Under the pieces are notes generated by a model, which was not told where the DNA came from, searched no databases, and worked only from the letters and a program-made list of their open reading frames with translations. Made by a program: the position numbers and the translations under genes. Source: Cecembia calidifontis (GTDB lineage: Bacteria; Bacteroidota; Bacteroidia; Cytophagales; Cyclobacteriaceae). From it: a stretch of 64,000 nt of DNA. Shown here one piece after another: positions 23,864 through 33,096 of the stretch. The DNA is taken from the NCBI RefSeq assembly GCF_004216715.1, contig NZ_SGXG01000001.1:2712501-2776500 (forward strand), in the 5' to 3' direction. Position 1 is the stretch's first letter. The number at the start of each line of letters is the position of its first letter.

Positions 23864-26200
23864 TTATTGTAGTGAAAAGTCAAATGTTTCCCCTTTATTC
23901 AATTCAACCTCTAAAAGGTTCCCTTTATATTTTACAAACGCTTTTCCCCCGATAGGCGCTGAAATACGTGCGGTAATTAATTGGCCTTCCTTCCATTCCA
24001 TATCGATAATGAAATTTCCTCTCGCTTTAAGCCCGGTTATTTTACCCTTCTGCCATTCCTTGGGAAGTGCAGGCAAAAGGTGAATAGAACCATCATGACT
24101 TTGTAAGAGCATCTCAGCAATTCCTGCGGTATAACCGAAATTCCCATCAATTTGAAAGGGAGGATGGGCATCAAATAAATTGGGGTACAGGGATTGTTGA
24201 ATGAGTTTTTGGATATGTTCATGGGCCATTTCCCCATCCTGTAGCCTGGCAGAAAAATTGATAAGCCAAGCCCTGGACCAACCGGTTCCTGCGCCTCCAT
24301 GTGCCAGTCGGTAGTCTAATGTTTTTCTGACGGCATCAAATAAATCAGGCGTTTTATTTTTTGTAATGGCATTTCCAGGATGAAAAGCATATAAATGGGA
24401 CATATGTCTGTGGTCTTTTTCAGGTTCTTCATATTCTTGATCCCACTCTAATAACCTTCCATCGCTTCCAATTCTTAAACCTGACCTTAAGTTTTGTCTT
24501 TTAGTCTTCACTTCTTCAAGTATAGGGGATTGGTAGCCCAAAATTTTACTTGCCTGCATAAAATTGTCAAAAACCTCAGCGATAATCTGTTGGTCCATCG
24601 CTGCCCCCATGGTGGAAGCAGCGGATTCCCCTTTTGCATTGATAAAACTGTTTTCTGGTGAGGTGGATGGGGAAGAAACCCACTTGCCATCTCCTGGATA
24701 AGGGATTAACCAATCCAGATAAAAAGCTGCAATTTCTTCCATGGCAGGCAAGAATCTTTGTTGTAAGAACTTTTTATCCTGAGTAAACTGGTATCGCTCC
24801 CAAAAGTGTTGCATCATCCAACCTCCAGCACCCAACCATGAACCCCAATAGGCCTGGGCTGCCTGAAGAAAAGTCATGTGCCAAAGATCAGAGCCGTGGG
24901 CCAAGGCAGCTCCCCGCATACCATAAGTTTCCCGGGCGGTTTTTCTGCCACTGATGATCAGTTGGTCCATATAATCAAAGAATGGCTCATGAAGCTCTGA
25001 TAAATTGGTGACCTCAGCTGGCCAGTAATTCATCTGAAGGTTGATGTTCAGGTGGTAATCCGCATTCCAGGGCGCTTCGATATGCCTGTTCCAGATTCCC
25101 TGCAAGTTGGAGGGTAAGGTTCCAGGTCTGGAAGATGAAATCAATAAATACCTTCCAAAGTCAAAAAGCAAGGATTCCAGATAAAGATCAGTTTTTCCTC
25201 CTTTGACCCCTGCAATTCTTTGATCAGTTGGGATGTCATAAGGGCTGGGATCTTCCAAAGAAAATTTCACCCTATGGAAAAGGGATTGATAATCTGTGAT
25301 ATGCCTTTGTTGGAGTTCTTCAATGGTTTTGGCTTTGATGTTTTGAAGTTGTTCTTCATTTTTCTTTTGGAAATTTGGATGGTAGTAGGAAGTATTGGTG
25401 ACCAATTTGATAAGAAGAGCTTCAGCACCTTCTATTTCGATGTGATCAGCTTTGGCCTTGGTTTTACCCCCTGAATTTTCAATCCATACCATAGTCTGGA
25501 ACTTGACACCATGGAGGATGGGGCTGGGTTTGGAGTCAATTTGCCCTTTTCTCTGGGTAACTTCCCCATCCATTAGTAAAGTTTGATTGGAGGTGGCCTT
25601 TACTGTTACGGTAGGATGGCCATCATCTTCCGGTCTGTTCAACCTGATTTTTCCATTGATTCCATTTGGGTGATTGGATTGAAGATGGATCACAATGGCC
25701 TGATCCGGTGTGGTGGTGAATACTTTTTGGGAAAAATCATGGCCTTCCACTTTATAGCTTACGGTTACCAAAGCCCGATCCAGATCCAGTTCCCGTCTGT
25801 AATCACTGACCGCTTCATGTCCCAGATCTAACCAAAGGTCACCCAAAGTCTGATGGGAGCGGGTGATACTTTTTCTTGAAAATTTGGCTACCAATAAAGA
25901 ATCTGCTTTTTTATTTTCTCCTTGCAAGAGTAGCTGCCGGATGAACTCCAGGTCCTCCGGTTTTCCTTCTGCCGGTCCCCAGTCATCAGGTCCACCCGGC
26001 CAGAGGGAATCTTCGTTGAGCTGGATCCGCTCTTTTGATGTTTGCCCAAAGACCATGGCTCCTGATCTGCCATTGCCTATAGGAAGGGCTTCTTCCCAAA
26101 TGCTTGCAGGCTTTTCGTACCAAAGTAAGCTTTGAGCTAGCGTTTTATGCACACAAAAAGCGCAGAATAGATAAAGTGATAAAAAAATAGTTGACTTCAT
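23864..26200 (-). CDS. GH95 glycoside hydrolase (alpha-L-fucosidase type)
   Basis: This 778-residue protein has a signal peptide (cut near LAQ, residue 23). The GH95 start is LLWYEKPASIWEEALPIGNG with GAMVFG. The central barrel carries WNADYHLNINLQMNYWPAE with the paired Asn residues of the active site, and SPSTSPEN. Family members remove 1,2-linked alpha-L-fucose or alpha-galactose by inversion. ATG 26200 starts the signal peptide; an 11-codon extension is unlikely. No SusCD pair is close, so it is not a visible PUL. Confidence 0.92.
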   Translation of the reverse strand: MKSTIFLSLYLFCAFCVHKTLAQSLLWYEKPASIWEEALPIGNGRSGAMVFGQTSKERIQLNEDSLWPGGPDDWGPAEGKPEDLEFIRQLLLQGENKKADSLLVAKFSRKSITRSHQTLGDLWLDLGHEAVSDYRRELDLDRALVTVSYKVEGHDFSQKVFTTTPDQAIVIHLQSNHPNGINGKIRLNRPEDDGHPTVTVKATSNQTLLMDGEVTQRKGQIDSKPSPILHGVKFQTMVWIENSGGKTKAKADHIEIEGAEALLIKLVTNTSYYHPNFQKKNEEQLQNIKAKTIEELQQRHITDYQSLFHRVKFSLEDPSPYDIPTDQRIAGVKGGKTDLYLESLLFDFGRYLLISSSRPGTLPSNLQGIWNRHIEAPWNADYHLNINLQMNYWPAEVTNLSELHEPFFDYMDQLIISGRKTARETYGMRGAALAHGSDLWHMTFLQAAQAYWGSWLGAGGWMMQHFWERYQFTQDKKFLQQRFLPAMEEIAAFYLDWLIPYPGDGKWVSSPSTSPENSFINAKGESAASTMGAAMDQQIIAEVFDNFMQASKILGYQSPILEEVKTKRQNLRSGLRIGSDGRLLEWDQEYEEPEKDHRHMSHLYAFHPGNAITKNKTPDLFDAVRKTLDYRLAHGGAGTGWSRAWLINFSARLQDGEMAHEHIQKLIQQSLYPNLFDAHPPFQIDGNFGYTAGIAEMLLQSHDGSIHLLPALPKEWQKGKITGLKARGNFIIDMEWKEGQLITARISAPIGGKAFVKYKGNLLEVELNKGETFDFSLQ

Positions 26201-26304
26201 AGGTCGGTAATTAGGTAGTGAGTATTTTGCCAATTTACCGATTAAAAAGCAACACTTTTTTTATTGTATGTAAAATAATGGGATTAAAATCTGCTCTTTT
26301 TGAC

Positions 26305-26970
26305 TTAAAAATGAAAAGCAAACCGGATGGCACGAAGAGGCAACATGTCAACGAACAAACTACTTCTTCTGATGTTTTCAGAAAAATTTGGATTTTCAGT
26401 TTTATTTGAGGATTTGCTGTTGTTAAATCCTGCATTTAATCCTGATTCTGCCGAAATTGAAAAATGTCTGGATAGATGATATTTCATACCTACAAATCCA
26501 ATGGCACTGATACTGTAAGTGGTGTTGGTAGTGCTGAAACTGGTTTCAGGAAGGTTAATGAAATTTCCCCCTGTTGAACTTCTTCCATATCCAAGGTTGA
26601 GGTCCATTCCGTAATAAGCCAATATTCTGTTTTTTATGGTTTTTTGCCATTCTTTTCCTATTAAAAAGTTGACTTGATGACTATTTAGGTCAACTGTACT
26701 TTGTGGATTTTCCTCATTTTTTTGAGAGGTGAAGGTCCCAGAAAAGTTTGCCCCGAGCCTAAATGCTGCATTTTTTCCTTTTTTGCTCACATAATTGTTT
26801 CGGTATAACAAGCTGCTGGGGAAATTCCCTAACAGTACTGGTGAGATGTCTATTGAAAACTCATGTTTATCTTCGGAATAATCAAAAATGGTGGTTTTTT
26901 GCATTTCCTGGGAAAAGGAAGTGGAGCTAATTACCAAAATCAAAAAGGAAATAATAAAGGTTTTTCTCAT
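26305..26970 (-). CDS. Predicted outer-membrane beta-barrel protein
   Basis: This 221-residue protein has a signal peptide (cut near residue 20, SFSQ), then alternating amphipathic strands such as NAAFRLGANFSGTF, RILAYYGMDLNLGYG, ISAIGFVGMKYHL and HFSISAESGLNAGF. It ends in the aromatic residue Phe (IRFAFHF), the usual outer-membrane insertion signal. Size fits an eight-strand barrel. Function unknown. An IS30-family element lies 62 bases upstream of its start and may affect its expression. Confidence 0.75.
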   Translation of the reverse strand: MRKTFIISFLILVISSTSFSQEMQKTTIFDYSEDKHEFSIDISPVLLGNFPSSLLYRNNYVSKKGKNAAFRLGANFSGTFTSQKNEENPQSTVDLNSHQVNFLIGKEWQKTIKNRILAYYGMDLNLGYGRSSTGGNFINLPETSFSTTNTTYSISAIGFVGMKYHLSRHFSISAESGLNAGFNNSKSSNKTENPNFSENIRRSSLFVDMLPLRAIRFAFHF

Positions 26971-27061
26971 AAAATATTAGTTTATAAAGGAACATAATCA
27001 TCATAACGGCAAAAAAAGTGAATAGTCCTATATTCAAGTCATAAATGCAACACTAAGGGTT

Positions 27062-27091
27062 TAAGGGAAGGAACCTAGGTTCCTTCCCTTA
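27062..27091. repeat. 30-bp perfect palindrome in the IS30 leader
   Basis: Arm AAGGGAAGGAACC, centre CCTAGG, then the exact complement; no spacer. It lies 27 bases before the transposase ATG. As RNA it folds to a very stable hairpin without a U tract. Confidence 0.8.
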
Positions 27092-27118
27092 GGCTGAAAA
27101 TATTAATTTAGTGTTGTC

Positions 27119-28129
27119 ATGAATAAATTTAAACATCTCAGCCAGGAACAAAGGTACCAAATAGAGGCTTTATTTAGAAACGGAACTTCCCAGACCAAAA
27201 TCGCTGCGATTATCGGTGTCAACAAAAGTACTGTATCCAGAGAACTTCAAAGAAATACCGGCAAGAGGGGCCGTTATAGCGGTGAATATAAGGCTGCAGT
27301 TGCCCAGAACCGTACAGACGAAAGACATAGACTCAAGAGAAAGCGAATCAAATTTACCGAGTCCCTTAAAGAAGAGGCCCGCAAATTCCTTGTTGTTGAC
27401 AAATTGAGCCCAGAGCTAATATCGGTCACCTGGAAGAAACAAGGTAAAGAAGGGGTTTGTCATGAGACACTCTACAACTGGATATTTACTGCCAAAAAAA
27501 GTAGCCATTGGAGATACCGAAGGGACAGGGAGCTTTACAAGAATCTCCGGCATGGTAAAAGAAAGCGTAAGAGAGGTAATTACAGGCATACCAGAGGAAT
27601 TATCAGGGAGAGAGTTCCAATTGACCAAAGGCCTCCTGTAGTTGAAAAAAGACAAAGGATAGGAGATATTGAAGTAGACCTTATGATGGGGAAAAACCAC
27701 AAATCAGCTCTTTTGGTACTGGTGGACAGGGCAACCTTGGTTACTACCATAGAGAAACTTGATGGTAAAAATGCAGATATCATTGAACAGAAAATAGCAA
27801 AGAGAATACAGAGAATTGGTGCTTCGTTCTTCAAATCAATCACTTTCGATAATGATATGGCATTCGCAAACCATTATAAAATCAGAGATAAATTCAATAT
27901 CCCAACATTCTTTACAAGACCATACACTTCACAGGATAAAGGAACAGTGGAAAACAGAATCGGACTTATCAGGGCTTTCCTGCCAAAGGGTACTGACCTC
28001 AATCAAATCTCTCGGGAACAGATCCAAAATATAGAAACCAAAATCAATAACAGGCCAATAAGAAAGTTTAATTATCTTAGTCCTATCGAATGTCTAATGA
28101 AAAAATTAGGCGTTGCATTTATGACTTGA
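27119..28129 (+). CDS. IS30-family transposase
   Basis: This 336-residue protein has an N-terminal HTH_38 domain (HLSQEQRYQIEALFRNGTSQ, then IIGVNKSTVSREL). A basic linker follows around residues 140-165. The rve core has candidate DDE residues Asp187 (DIEVDLMMG), Asp244 (TFDNDMAF) and Glu278 (DKGTVENRIG). No disruption. It transposes the element through its terminal repeats. Confidence 0.93.
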   Translation: MNKFKHLSQEQRYQIEALFRNGTSQTKIAAIIGVNKSTVSRELQRNTGKRGRYSGEYKAAVAQNRTDERHRLKRKRIKFTESLKEEARKFLVVDKLSPELISVTWKKQGKEGVCHETLYNWIFTAKKSSHWRYRRDRELYKNLRHGKRKRKRGNYRHTRGIIRERVPIDQRPPVVEKRQRIGDIEVDLMMGKNHKSALLVLVDRATLVTTIEKLDGKNADIIEQKIAKRIQRIGASFFKSITFDNDMAFANHYKIRDKFNIPTFFTRPYTSQDKGTVENRIGLIRAFLPKGTDLNQISREQIQNIETKINNRPIRKFNYLSPIECLMKKLGVAFMT

Positions 28130-28184
28130 ACATGGCAGTTAAAAAAAGGGAAAATTATTTTTAAATTCTTAGGAGAAATGTTGG

Positions 28185-28763
28185 TTATTTTTGATTGATG
28201 AGAAAATCACGGAATTCTTGTGTGTCAAAATTACTCATTCCCTCCTGATAAAATACGATTTCACCATTAGGGTCAATGACCAGAGTGGTAGGAATGGATT
28301 GGCTTTGTAAGGCATCATTCAGTCCGTAACTGGCATGCACCACAGGGAAAGTAAATCCTTTTTTATCGATAAAATCTTTACTCTTTTCAAATTCTTTGTC
28401 CAGGGCGATCATAAGGAACTCCAGGTTTTCCTGCCCACTGACTTTTTTATACAAGGATTCGATATGTGGCATTTCAGCCCTACAGGGAGGGCACCAGGTT
28501 GCCCAAAGGTTGATGAATACTGTTTTTCCTCGGTATTCTTCCAATATCACCCGGTTGCCCTCCATGTCAAGGAATGCACCTTGATAGTCAAATTGGGTAT
28601 TGGATTTATCAACAAGTGTGATTTTTGGTTTTTTAATACCTGTGGCAAGCAACAAGGATTGTACGCCACCCATAATGGGAGTTATCAATCCTGTAAAATA
28701 TAGAAAAGCAAAAACTGCCAGCATAATGCCCCAGCTTTTCAGTTCTTTTTTCCAATCGATCAT
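28185..28763 (-). CDS. TlpA/ResA-like thioredoxin-fold protein, membrane-anchored
   Basis: This 192-residue protein has a membrane anchor (residues about 10-30) and possibly a second hydrophobic stretch. The thioredoxin domain has the redox motif WCPPC (Cys91, Cys94) in FINLWATWCPPCRAEMPH and the cis-Pro loop SIPTTLVIDPNGE. Such proteins reduce disulfides outside the inner membrane, often for cytochrome c maturation. Partner genes are not adjacent. The IS30 element ends 54 bases beyond its stop. Confidence 0.88.
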   Translation of the reverse strand: MIDWKKELKSWGIMLAVFAFLYFTGLITPIMGGVQSLLLATGIKKPKITLVDKSNTQFDYQGAFLDMEGNRVILEEYRGKTVFINLWATWCPPCRAEMPHIESLYKKVSGQENLEFLMIALDKEFEKSKDFIDKKGFTFPVVHASYGLNDALQSQSIPTTLVIDPNGEIVFYQEGMSNFDTQEFRDFLINQK

Positions 28764-29076
28764 GTGCTACATTCAATTTTTGTGCAATTTAAAAAATGAC
28801 TGTTTCATTTCTTGTGACAAAAGATACTAGAATTAAAGAAAGAGGCAAGGGAAAGGCTGAAAAAGGGTAGAATGTCAGAGGTAAAATAGCAGCAGTTGAT
28901 ATTTAGAAATTTGCAATCATTCTTTGAATTTGAGCAAATTCCAAGTGTAGCCCCATTTTGATTGACCTGATCTGATAAATTTGGAGGGAAAAATGAATTG
29001 ATTGTTTAAATTTGTTGTAAAACAATTGTTTAATATAAAAATTTTAATGACTACCTTTCATAAAAAATATAATTCT
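28764..29076. other. Divergent intergenic region
   Basis: An AT-rich 313-base region between the thioredoxin-fold gene and a beta-barrel gene. It holds a near-match -7 element TACCTTTC at 29052-29059, 17 bases upstream of ATG 29077. No gene or clear repeat is seen. Confidence 0.5.
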
Positions 29077-29694
29077 ATGAAAAAATTAATAGCCTTGGCC
29101 TTAATGTATTTGTGTTTGATTTTTGAAATCAACGCCCAAACCATAGAAATAACACCCTTTACTGGATATACTTTTAATCACGGGTTTCCCATTCTTGGAG
29201 GAAGGGCGACTTTGGGTGGAGGCCAGACTTTTGGGGGAATGATTGGTTTTCAGCTAAATGATTTTTTTGAAATAGAAACACTTTACAGTTTCCAAAGCGG
29301 TACAAGTACTGCCCGGTCAACCGCTATTCAGGGTGATGTTAGGGCCAGAACTAACGCTCATTATGCTATGATAGGGGGCAATAGGCTTTTTCCAGTATCT
29401 TCACAAATGGCATTTTTCTCTGGTCTAAAGATTGGTGCTGGAATTCTTTCGTTTCCAAATAATGAATACAGGGACATCAGTCGCTTTGCTGTTGGTATCA
29501 ATGGCGGTATGAAATATTTTCTCTCAGATAATGTAGGAATTAGACTTCAAGCGAATTTGATGATGCCTATTTCAAATGTGGGGGCCAACTTATGGTGGAG
29601 TCCTGGAGGAGGTACACAGGTCGGGCTTAACGGTTGGTCTTCTGTCATCCAGTTTGGTTTCACTGGAGGTATGATTTTCAGGTTGGGTAATTAA
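29077..29694 (+). CDS. Predicted outer-membrane beta-barrel protein
   Basis: This 205-residue protein has a signal peptide (MKKLIALALMYLCLIFEINA, cut before QTIEI). Glycine- and aromatic-rich strands follow: TPFTGYTFNHGF, FGGMIGFQLNDFFEIETLYS, HYAMIGGNRLF, GVNGGMKYF-type repeats, and the end IQFGFTGGMIFRLGN. The spacing fits an OmpA/OmpW-type eight-strand barrel, but no named family is clear. ATG 29077 was chosen because it starts the signal peptide. Single gene. Confidence 0.72.
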   Translation: MKKLIALALMYLCLIFEINAQTIEITPFTGYTFNHGFPILGGRATLGGGQTFGGMIGFQLNDFFEIETLYSFQSGTSTARSTAIQGDVRARTNAHYAMIGGNRLFPVSSQMAFFSGLKIGAGILSFPNNEYRDISRFAVGINGGMKYFLSDNVGIRLQANLMMPISNVGANLWWSPGGGTQVGLNGWSSVIQFGFTGGMIFRLGN

Positions 29695-30083
29695 TTTTTA
29701 GTTTAGTTAATTAGAGAAAAAATCTTCAAAAAATTTTGATATATAGTTTTTTTAAAGGACAATTCAGATTTCAGTAGGGATTCAGGCAGTAATGTTGAAT
29801 TTCATTACTGTTCGCGTTGGATTAAGGTCCCTGACGCATCTTTTGTTGCCGGTAATCAGCGGGAAGGGTAGTTAATGATGGAATCCAAATACTGGGGTTG
29901 ATGTTAGTGGTTGGTTACCTATTTTACCTTTTAGCATGAACTTTGGAATGATTGGGTATTTAGGGAAATGTTATAACTTTATTTTTGTTTAATTCCCTTT
30001 CATCAGGAATAAAATTTCTTTATTTAGGTTTTTTCGGTAAATTATATTTTTGTTTCATTGCTAACCTAAAACAATCACTATGT
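29695..30083. other. Intergenic region without recognisable gene
   Basis: 389 bases. Two TATTTTTG boxes (29980-29987 and 30045-30052) match the -7 element; the second lies 31 bases before ATG 30084. Nothing else is seen. Confidence 0.5.
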
Positions 30084-30335
30084 ATGGAAAATTCAACTAT
30101 TCCCGTAATGAGTATTAAAGATTGGATGATTACCATTTTAATTGCTGCCATTCCAATTGTCGGTTTTGTCATGTTATTTGTTTGGGGATTTGGAGGAGGT
30201 GCTGTCAATCCCAATAAGCAAAATTGGGCAAAAGCTACACTTTTGTGGTTTGCCATAATCATTGGGCTTTATATTGTAGTCTTTATGGTATTTGGTGCTG
30301 CATTTTTGTCCAATTACAAAGATTTTGATTTTTAA
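30084..30335 (+). CDS. Small membrane protein of unknown function
   Basis: This 83-residue protein has two transmembrane helices (about residues 12-33 and 46-70) joined by a short loop GGAVNPNKQNWAKA. The pattern SIKDWMITILIAAIPIVGFV plus NPNKxNWAKA recurs in small Bacteroidota membrane proteins of unknown role. ATG 30084 follows a TATTTTTG box and gives the compact form; a longer in-frame start at 29985 overlaps the promoter region. A hairpin follows the stop. Confidence 0.65.
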   Translation: MENSTIPVMSIKDWMITILIAAIPIVGFVMLFVWGFGGGAVNPNKQNWAKATLLWFAIIIGLYIVVFMVFGAAFLSNYKDFDF

Positions 30336-30338
30336 TCA

Positions 30339-30376
30339 TTTAGCCTCTGCCTGATGGTTATCAAGCAGAGGCTAAA
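30339..30376 (+). terminator. Hairpin after the small membrane protein gene
   Basis: TTTAGCCTCTGC pairs with GCAGAGGCTAAA, with inner TGAT/ATCA. The stem starts three bases after the stop. No strong T run follows, so termination is likely but not certain. Confidence 0.6.
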
Positions 30377-30435
30377 TCAAATACCCTAGTATTCAGGTTT
30401 TTACTTGTCTGTCGTAGAATTTGAAAAGCCATTTT

Positions 30436-30466
30436 TTTGAGAGACTCTTTGGTCTTCTTACTTTGC
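30436..30466 (+). promoter_or_regulatory. Promoter candidate of tex
   Basis: TTTG at 30436-30439, 19 bases, then TACTTTGC at 30459-30466, close to the Bacteroidota pattern TTTG-N19-TAnnTTTG. It lies 28 bases before the tex ATG. Confidence 0.45.
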
Positions 30467-30494
30467 GCCATTATTTGAAAAAACAGAGGAATTT

Positions 30495-32744
30495 ATGAAT
30501 ATCCAACATTTTGTTAAAGTTGCCCAGGAGTTAAATATTAAGGTCAAGCAGGTTACAGATACCATTGAATTATTGGATGAGGGGGCTACAGTGCCCTTCA
30601 TTTCCCGCTACCGGAAAGAAGTTACCGGTAGTTTGGATGAGGTGCAGGTGGCCGCAATAAGAGACCGCATCCAGCAACTGCGGGAACTTGACAAAAGGAG
30701 AGAGGCAATCCTGAAATCCATTCAGGAACAGGGTAAACTTACCCCTGAATTGGAGGAAAAAATATATGCAGCCGAAACCATGTCGGTATTGGAGGATTTG
30801 TATCTGCCTTACAAGCCCAAAAGAAGAACAAAAGCGACCGTTGCTAAAGAAAAAGGTTTGGAGCCTTTGGCAGTCAAGATTTTTGAACAAGGCTCCTTCG
30901 ATCTAAATGAAGAAGCTGAAAAATATATTGATGCGGAAAAAGAGGTGAATTCCATAGAGGAAGCCTTACAGGGCGCCCGCGACATCATTGCTGAGTGGAT
31001 CAATGAGAATGTGGAATTGAGGAAAAAAATGAGGGATCTCTTTATAGAAGAAGGGGAGTTCGTGTCTAAAGTAATTCCGGGTAAAGATGAGGAGGCCATC
31101 AAATACAAAGATTACTTCGATTGGAAAGAACCTATAAAAACGGCTCCTTCCCATAGGGTGCTGGCGATGAGAAGGGGGGAAAAAGAGTTGTTCTTGATGT
31201 TGGATTCTTCACCGGATGAATTTTCTGCTTTGGCATTGATGGATAAAATGGTACTGGAAAACGCATCCAATGCAGCTGTGGAACAAGTCAGGCTAGCGAT
31301 CAAAGACTGCTATAAGAGACTTTTGAAACCTTCCATGGAAACAGAAGTCAGGCTTTTTACCAAGAAGAAGGCTGATGAAGAGGCCATCAAGGTTTTTGCG
31401 GAAAATTTGAGACAGCTTTTATTGGCAGCACCTTTGGGTGAAAAATCTGTTTTGGCCATTGACCCGGGTTTCCGAACAGGTTGTAAAACCGTTTGTCTTG
31501 GCCCACAAGGTCAATTGTTGAGCTATGATACCATCTTCCCGAATGAACCTCAGCGGAAAACCTCAGAAGCTGGTGCGACTATCAAGCATTTGGTTGAAAA
31601 GCATCAGGTGGAAGCCATAGCCATAGGCAATGGAACCGCGAGCAGGGAGACAGAGGCTTTTGTGAAATCATTGGGATTGCCCAAGCATATAATCGTGACC
31701 ATGGTCAATGAAAGTGGGGCATCTATCTATTCTGCTTCTGAAGTAGCAAGAGAGGAATTTCCGGATTATGATCTTACAGTGAGAGGAGCAGTTTCGATCG
31801 GAAGAAGGTTGATGGATCCATTGGCCGAACTGGTGAAAATTGATCCTAAATCCATTGGAGTGGGACAGTACCAGCATGATGTGGATCAGTCTGCTTTAAA
31901 GAACTCCTTGGACGACACCGTTATGAGTTGTGTGAATGGAGTAGGAGTAGAGGTGAATACAGCTTCCAAACAACTCTTGACCTATGTTTCCGGTTTGGGA
32001 CCTGTTCTTGCCCAGAATATCGTTAGCTTCAGGAATGAGAACGGTCCTTTCAAGAGCAGAAATGATATTAAAAAAGTGCCAAGATTAGGAGATAAGGCTT
32101 TTGAACAGGCAGCGGGATTTTTACGCATCCGCAATGCCAAAAATCCATTGGATGCTTCTGCTGTTCATCCGGAGCGTTACGAACTGGTTGAAAAAATGGC
32201 GAAAGACATTGGAGCCAAAGTTACAGATCTGGTGAGTTCTGAAGAATTGAGGTCAAAAATTATCCTCAAGAATTATGTTTCAGAAACAGTGGGTTTACCT
32301 ACTTTGCAGGACATCATGGAGGAGCTTTCCAAGCCTGGAAGAGATCCGAGGGAAACTTTTGAAGTGTTCAATTTCCAGGAAGGGGTCAACGAAATTTCAG
32401 ACCTGAAAGTAGGGATGAAGTTACCGGGAATCATTACCAACATTACCAAGTTTGGGGCTTTTGTGGATATTGGTGTACATCAGGATGGATTGGTTCACCT
32501 GAGCCATTTGGCAGACCGATTTGTCAATGACCCTGCTGAAGTTGTGACTGTCAACCAAAAAGTGGAAGTAACCGTAATGGAGGTTGATATACCAAGAAAG
32601 CGGATCGGATTGAGTATGAAATCAGATCCTTTTGCCGAAAGAGGAAAACCCAAGCCCGGAGGAGAAAAGAAAAGAAGGGAGGAGCCTCAGGCAGAAGGAG
32701 ACCTTGCCGCTAAATTGGCGATGCTCAAGAATAGGTTTAGATAA
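30495..32744 (+). CDS. tex: Tex-family RNA-binding transcription accessory protein
   Basis: This 749-residue protein has the full Tex layout: N-terminal helical domain with TVPFISRYRKEVTGSLDE, a YqgF-like RNase H fold (LAIDPGFRTGCKTVCLG), helix-hairpin-helix motifs (LTYVSGLGPVLAQNIVSFR), and a C-terminal S1 RNA-binding domain (GIITNITKFGAFVDIGVHQD). A charged tail follows. Tex binds nucleic acids and affects transcription and stress responses. It is a single gene with a terminator. Confidence 0.95.
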   Translation: MNIQHFVKVAQELNIKVKQVTDTIELLDEGATVPFISRYRKEVTGSLDEVQVAAIRDRIQQLRELDKRREAILKSIQEQGKLTPELEEKIYAAETMSVLEDLYLPYKPKRRTKATVAKEKGLEPLAVKIFEQGSFDLNEEAEKYIDAEKEVNSIEEALQGARDIIAEWINENVELRKKMRDLFIEEGEFVSKVIPGKDEEAIKYKDYFDWKEPIKTAPSHRVLAMRRGEKELFLMLDSSPDEFSALALMDKMVLENASNAAVEQVRLAIKDCYKRLLKPSMETEVRLFTKKKADEEAIKVFAENLRQLLLAAPLGEKSVLAIDPGFRTGCKTVCLGPQGQLLSYDTIFPNEPQRKTSEAGATIKHLVEKHQVEAIAIGNGTASRETEAFVKSLGLPKHIIVTMVNESGASIYSASEVAREEFPDYDLTVRGAVSIGRRLMDPLAELVKIDPKSIGVGQYQHDVDQSALKNSLDDTVMSCVNGVGVEVNTASKQLLTYVSGLGPVLAQNIVSFRNENGPFKSRNDIKKVPRLGDKAFEQAAGFLRIRNAKNPLDASAVHPERYELVEKMAKDIGAKVTDLVSSEELRSKIILKNYVSETVGLPTLQDIMEELSKPGRDPRETFEVFNFQEGVNEISDLKVGMKLPGIITNITKFGAFVDIGVHQDGLVHLSHLADRFVNDPAEVVTVNQKVEVTVMEVDIPRKRIGLSMKSDPFAERGKPKPGGEKKRREEPQAEGDLAAKLAMLKNRFR

Positions 32745-32748
32745 TTCC

Positions 32749-32790
32749 AATATCCCGTGGACATAAGTTTCACGGGAATTTATTTTTTTA
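32749..32790 (+). terminator. Terminator of tex
   Basis: TCCCGTG (32753-32759) pairs with CACGGGA (32771-32777), then a T-rich run TTTATTTTTTT. It starts five to nine bases after the tex stop. Confidence 0.7.
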
Positions 32791-32812
32791 TACTATATTG
32801 CATCAATAGTAT
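32790..32812. promoter_or_regulatory. Operator candidate of parDE
   Basis: ATACTAT (32790-32796) and ATAGTAT (32806-32812) form a 7-bp inverted repeat with a nine-base spacer, 26 bases upstream of the parD ATG. ParD antitoxins bind such repeats to repress their own operon. Confidence 0.5.
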
Positions 32813-32838
32813 GATTAATTGGTGCAAAATAGATTAAT

Positions 32839-33096
32839 ATGTCAACAATCAGGAAAACACTGACATTTACAGAACAACAGGATAAATGGATTAAGGCCCA
32901 AATCAAGGATGGTGGGTTTACAAATGAATCTGAATATATCAGACATTTGATACGGGAAGACCAAGCGAGAAATAAAAAATTTATTAGGCTAAAAGAGTCC
33001 ATAAAAGAAGGTATTGATTCTGGAATATCTGAGAAAACAGTAAAGGATATTATGAATGAAGTTCAGAGTCGATTGAAATCAGATGGCCAAATATAA
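32839..33096 (+). CDS. parD: ParD-like antitoxin (ribbon-helix-helix)
   Basis: This 85-residue protein begins with an RHH domain: RKTLTFTEQQDKWIKAQIKD, then GGFTNESEYIRHLIREDQ, followed by a charged, probably disordered C-terminal part that would wrap the toxin. It should neutralise the ParE toxin and repress the operon. Its last 14 bases overlap the toxin gene in another frame, the classical arrangement. A dyad lies just upstream. Confidence 0.88.
   Translation: MSTIRKTLTFTEQQDKWIKAQIKDGGFTNESEYIRHLIREDQARNKKFIRLKESIKEGIDSGISEKTVKDIMNEVQSRLKSDGQI

Larger units (their letters stand above)
27033..28130 (+). mobile_element. IS30-family insertion sequence (1098 bp)
   Basis: The ends are inverted repeats with 19 identical bases (TTCAAGTCATAAATGCAAC) and more partial matches. 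One transposase gene fills the element; its stop codon lies inside the right repeat. No 2-3 bp target duplication is apparent: the left flank ends ATA and the right begins CAT. A 30-bp perfect palindrome lies between the left repeat and the gene. It sits between the tlpA-like gene and the beta-barrel gene, both on minus. Confidence 0.88.

Noticed and set aside
7200..28130. A composite transposon made of the three insertion sequences
   Set aside because: The elements belong to three different families (IS3, IS4, IS30) with unrelated ends, so they cannot act as a pair.
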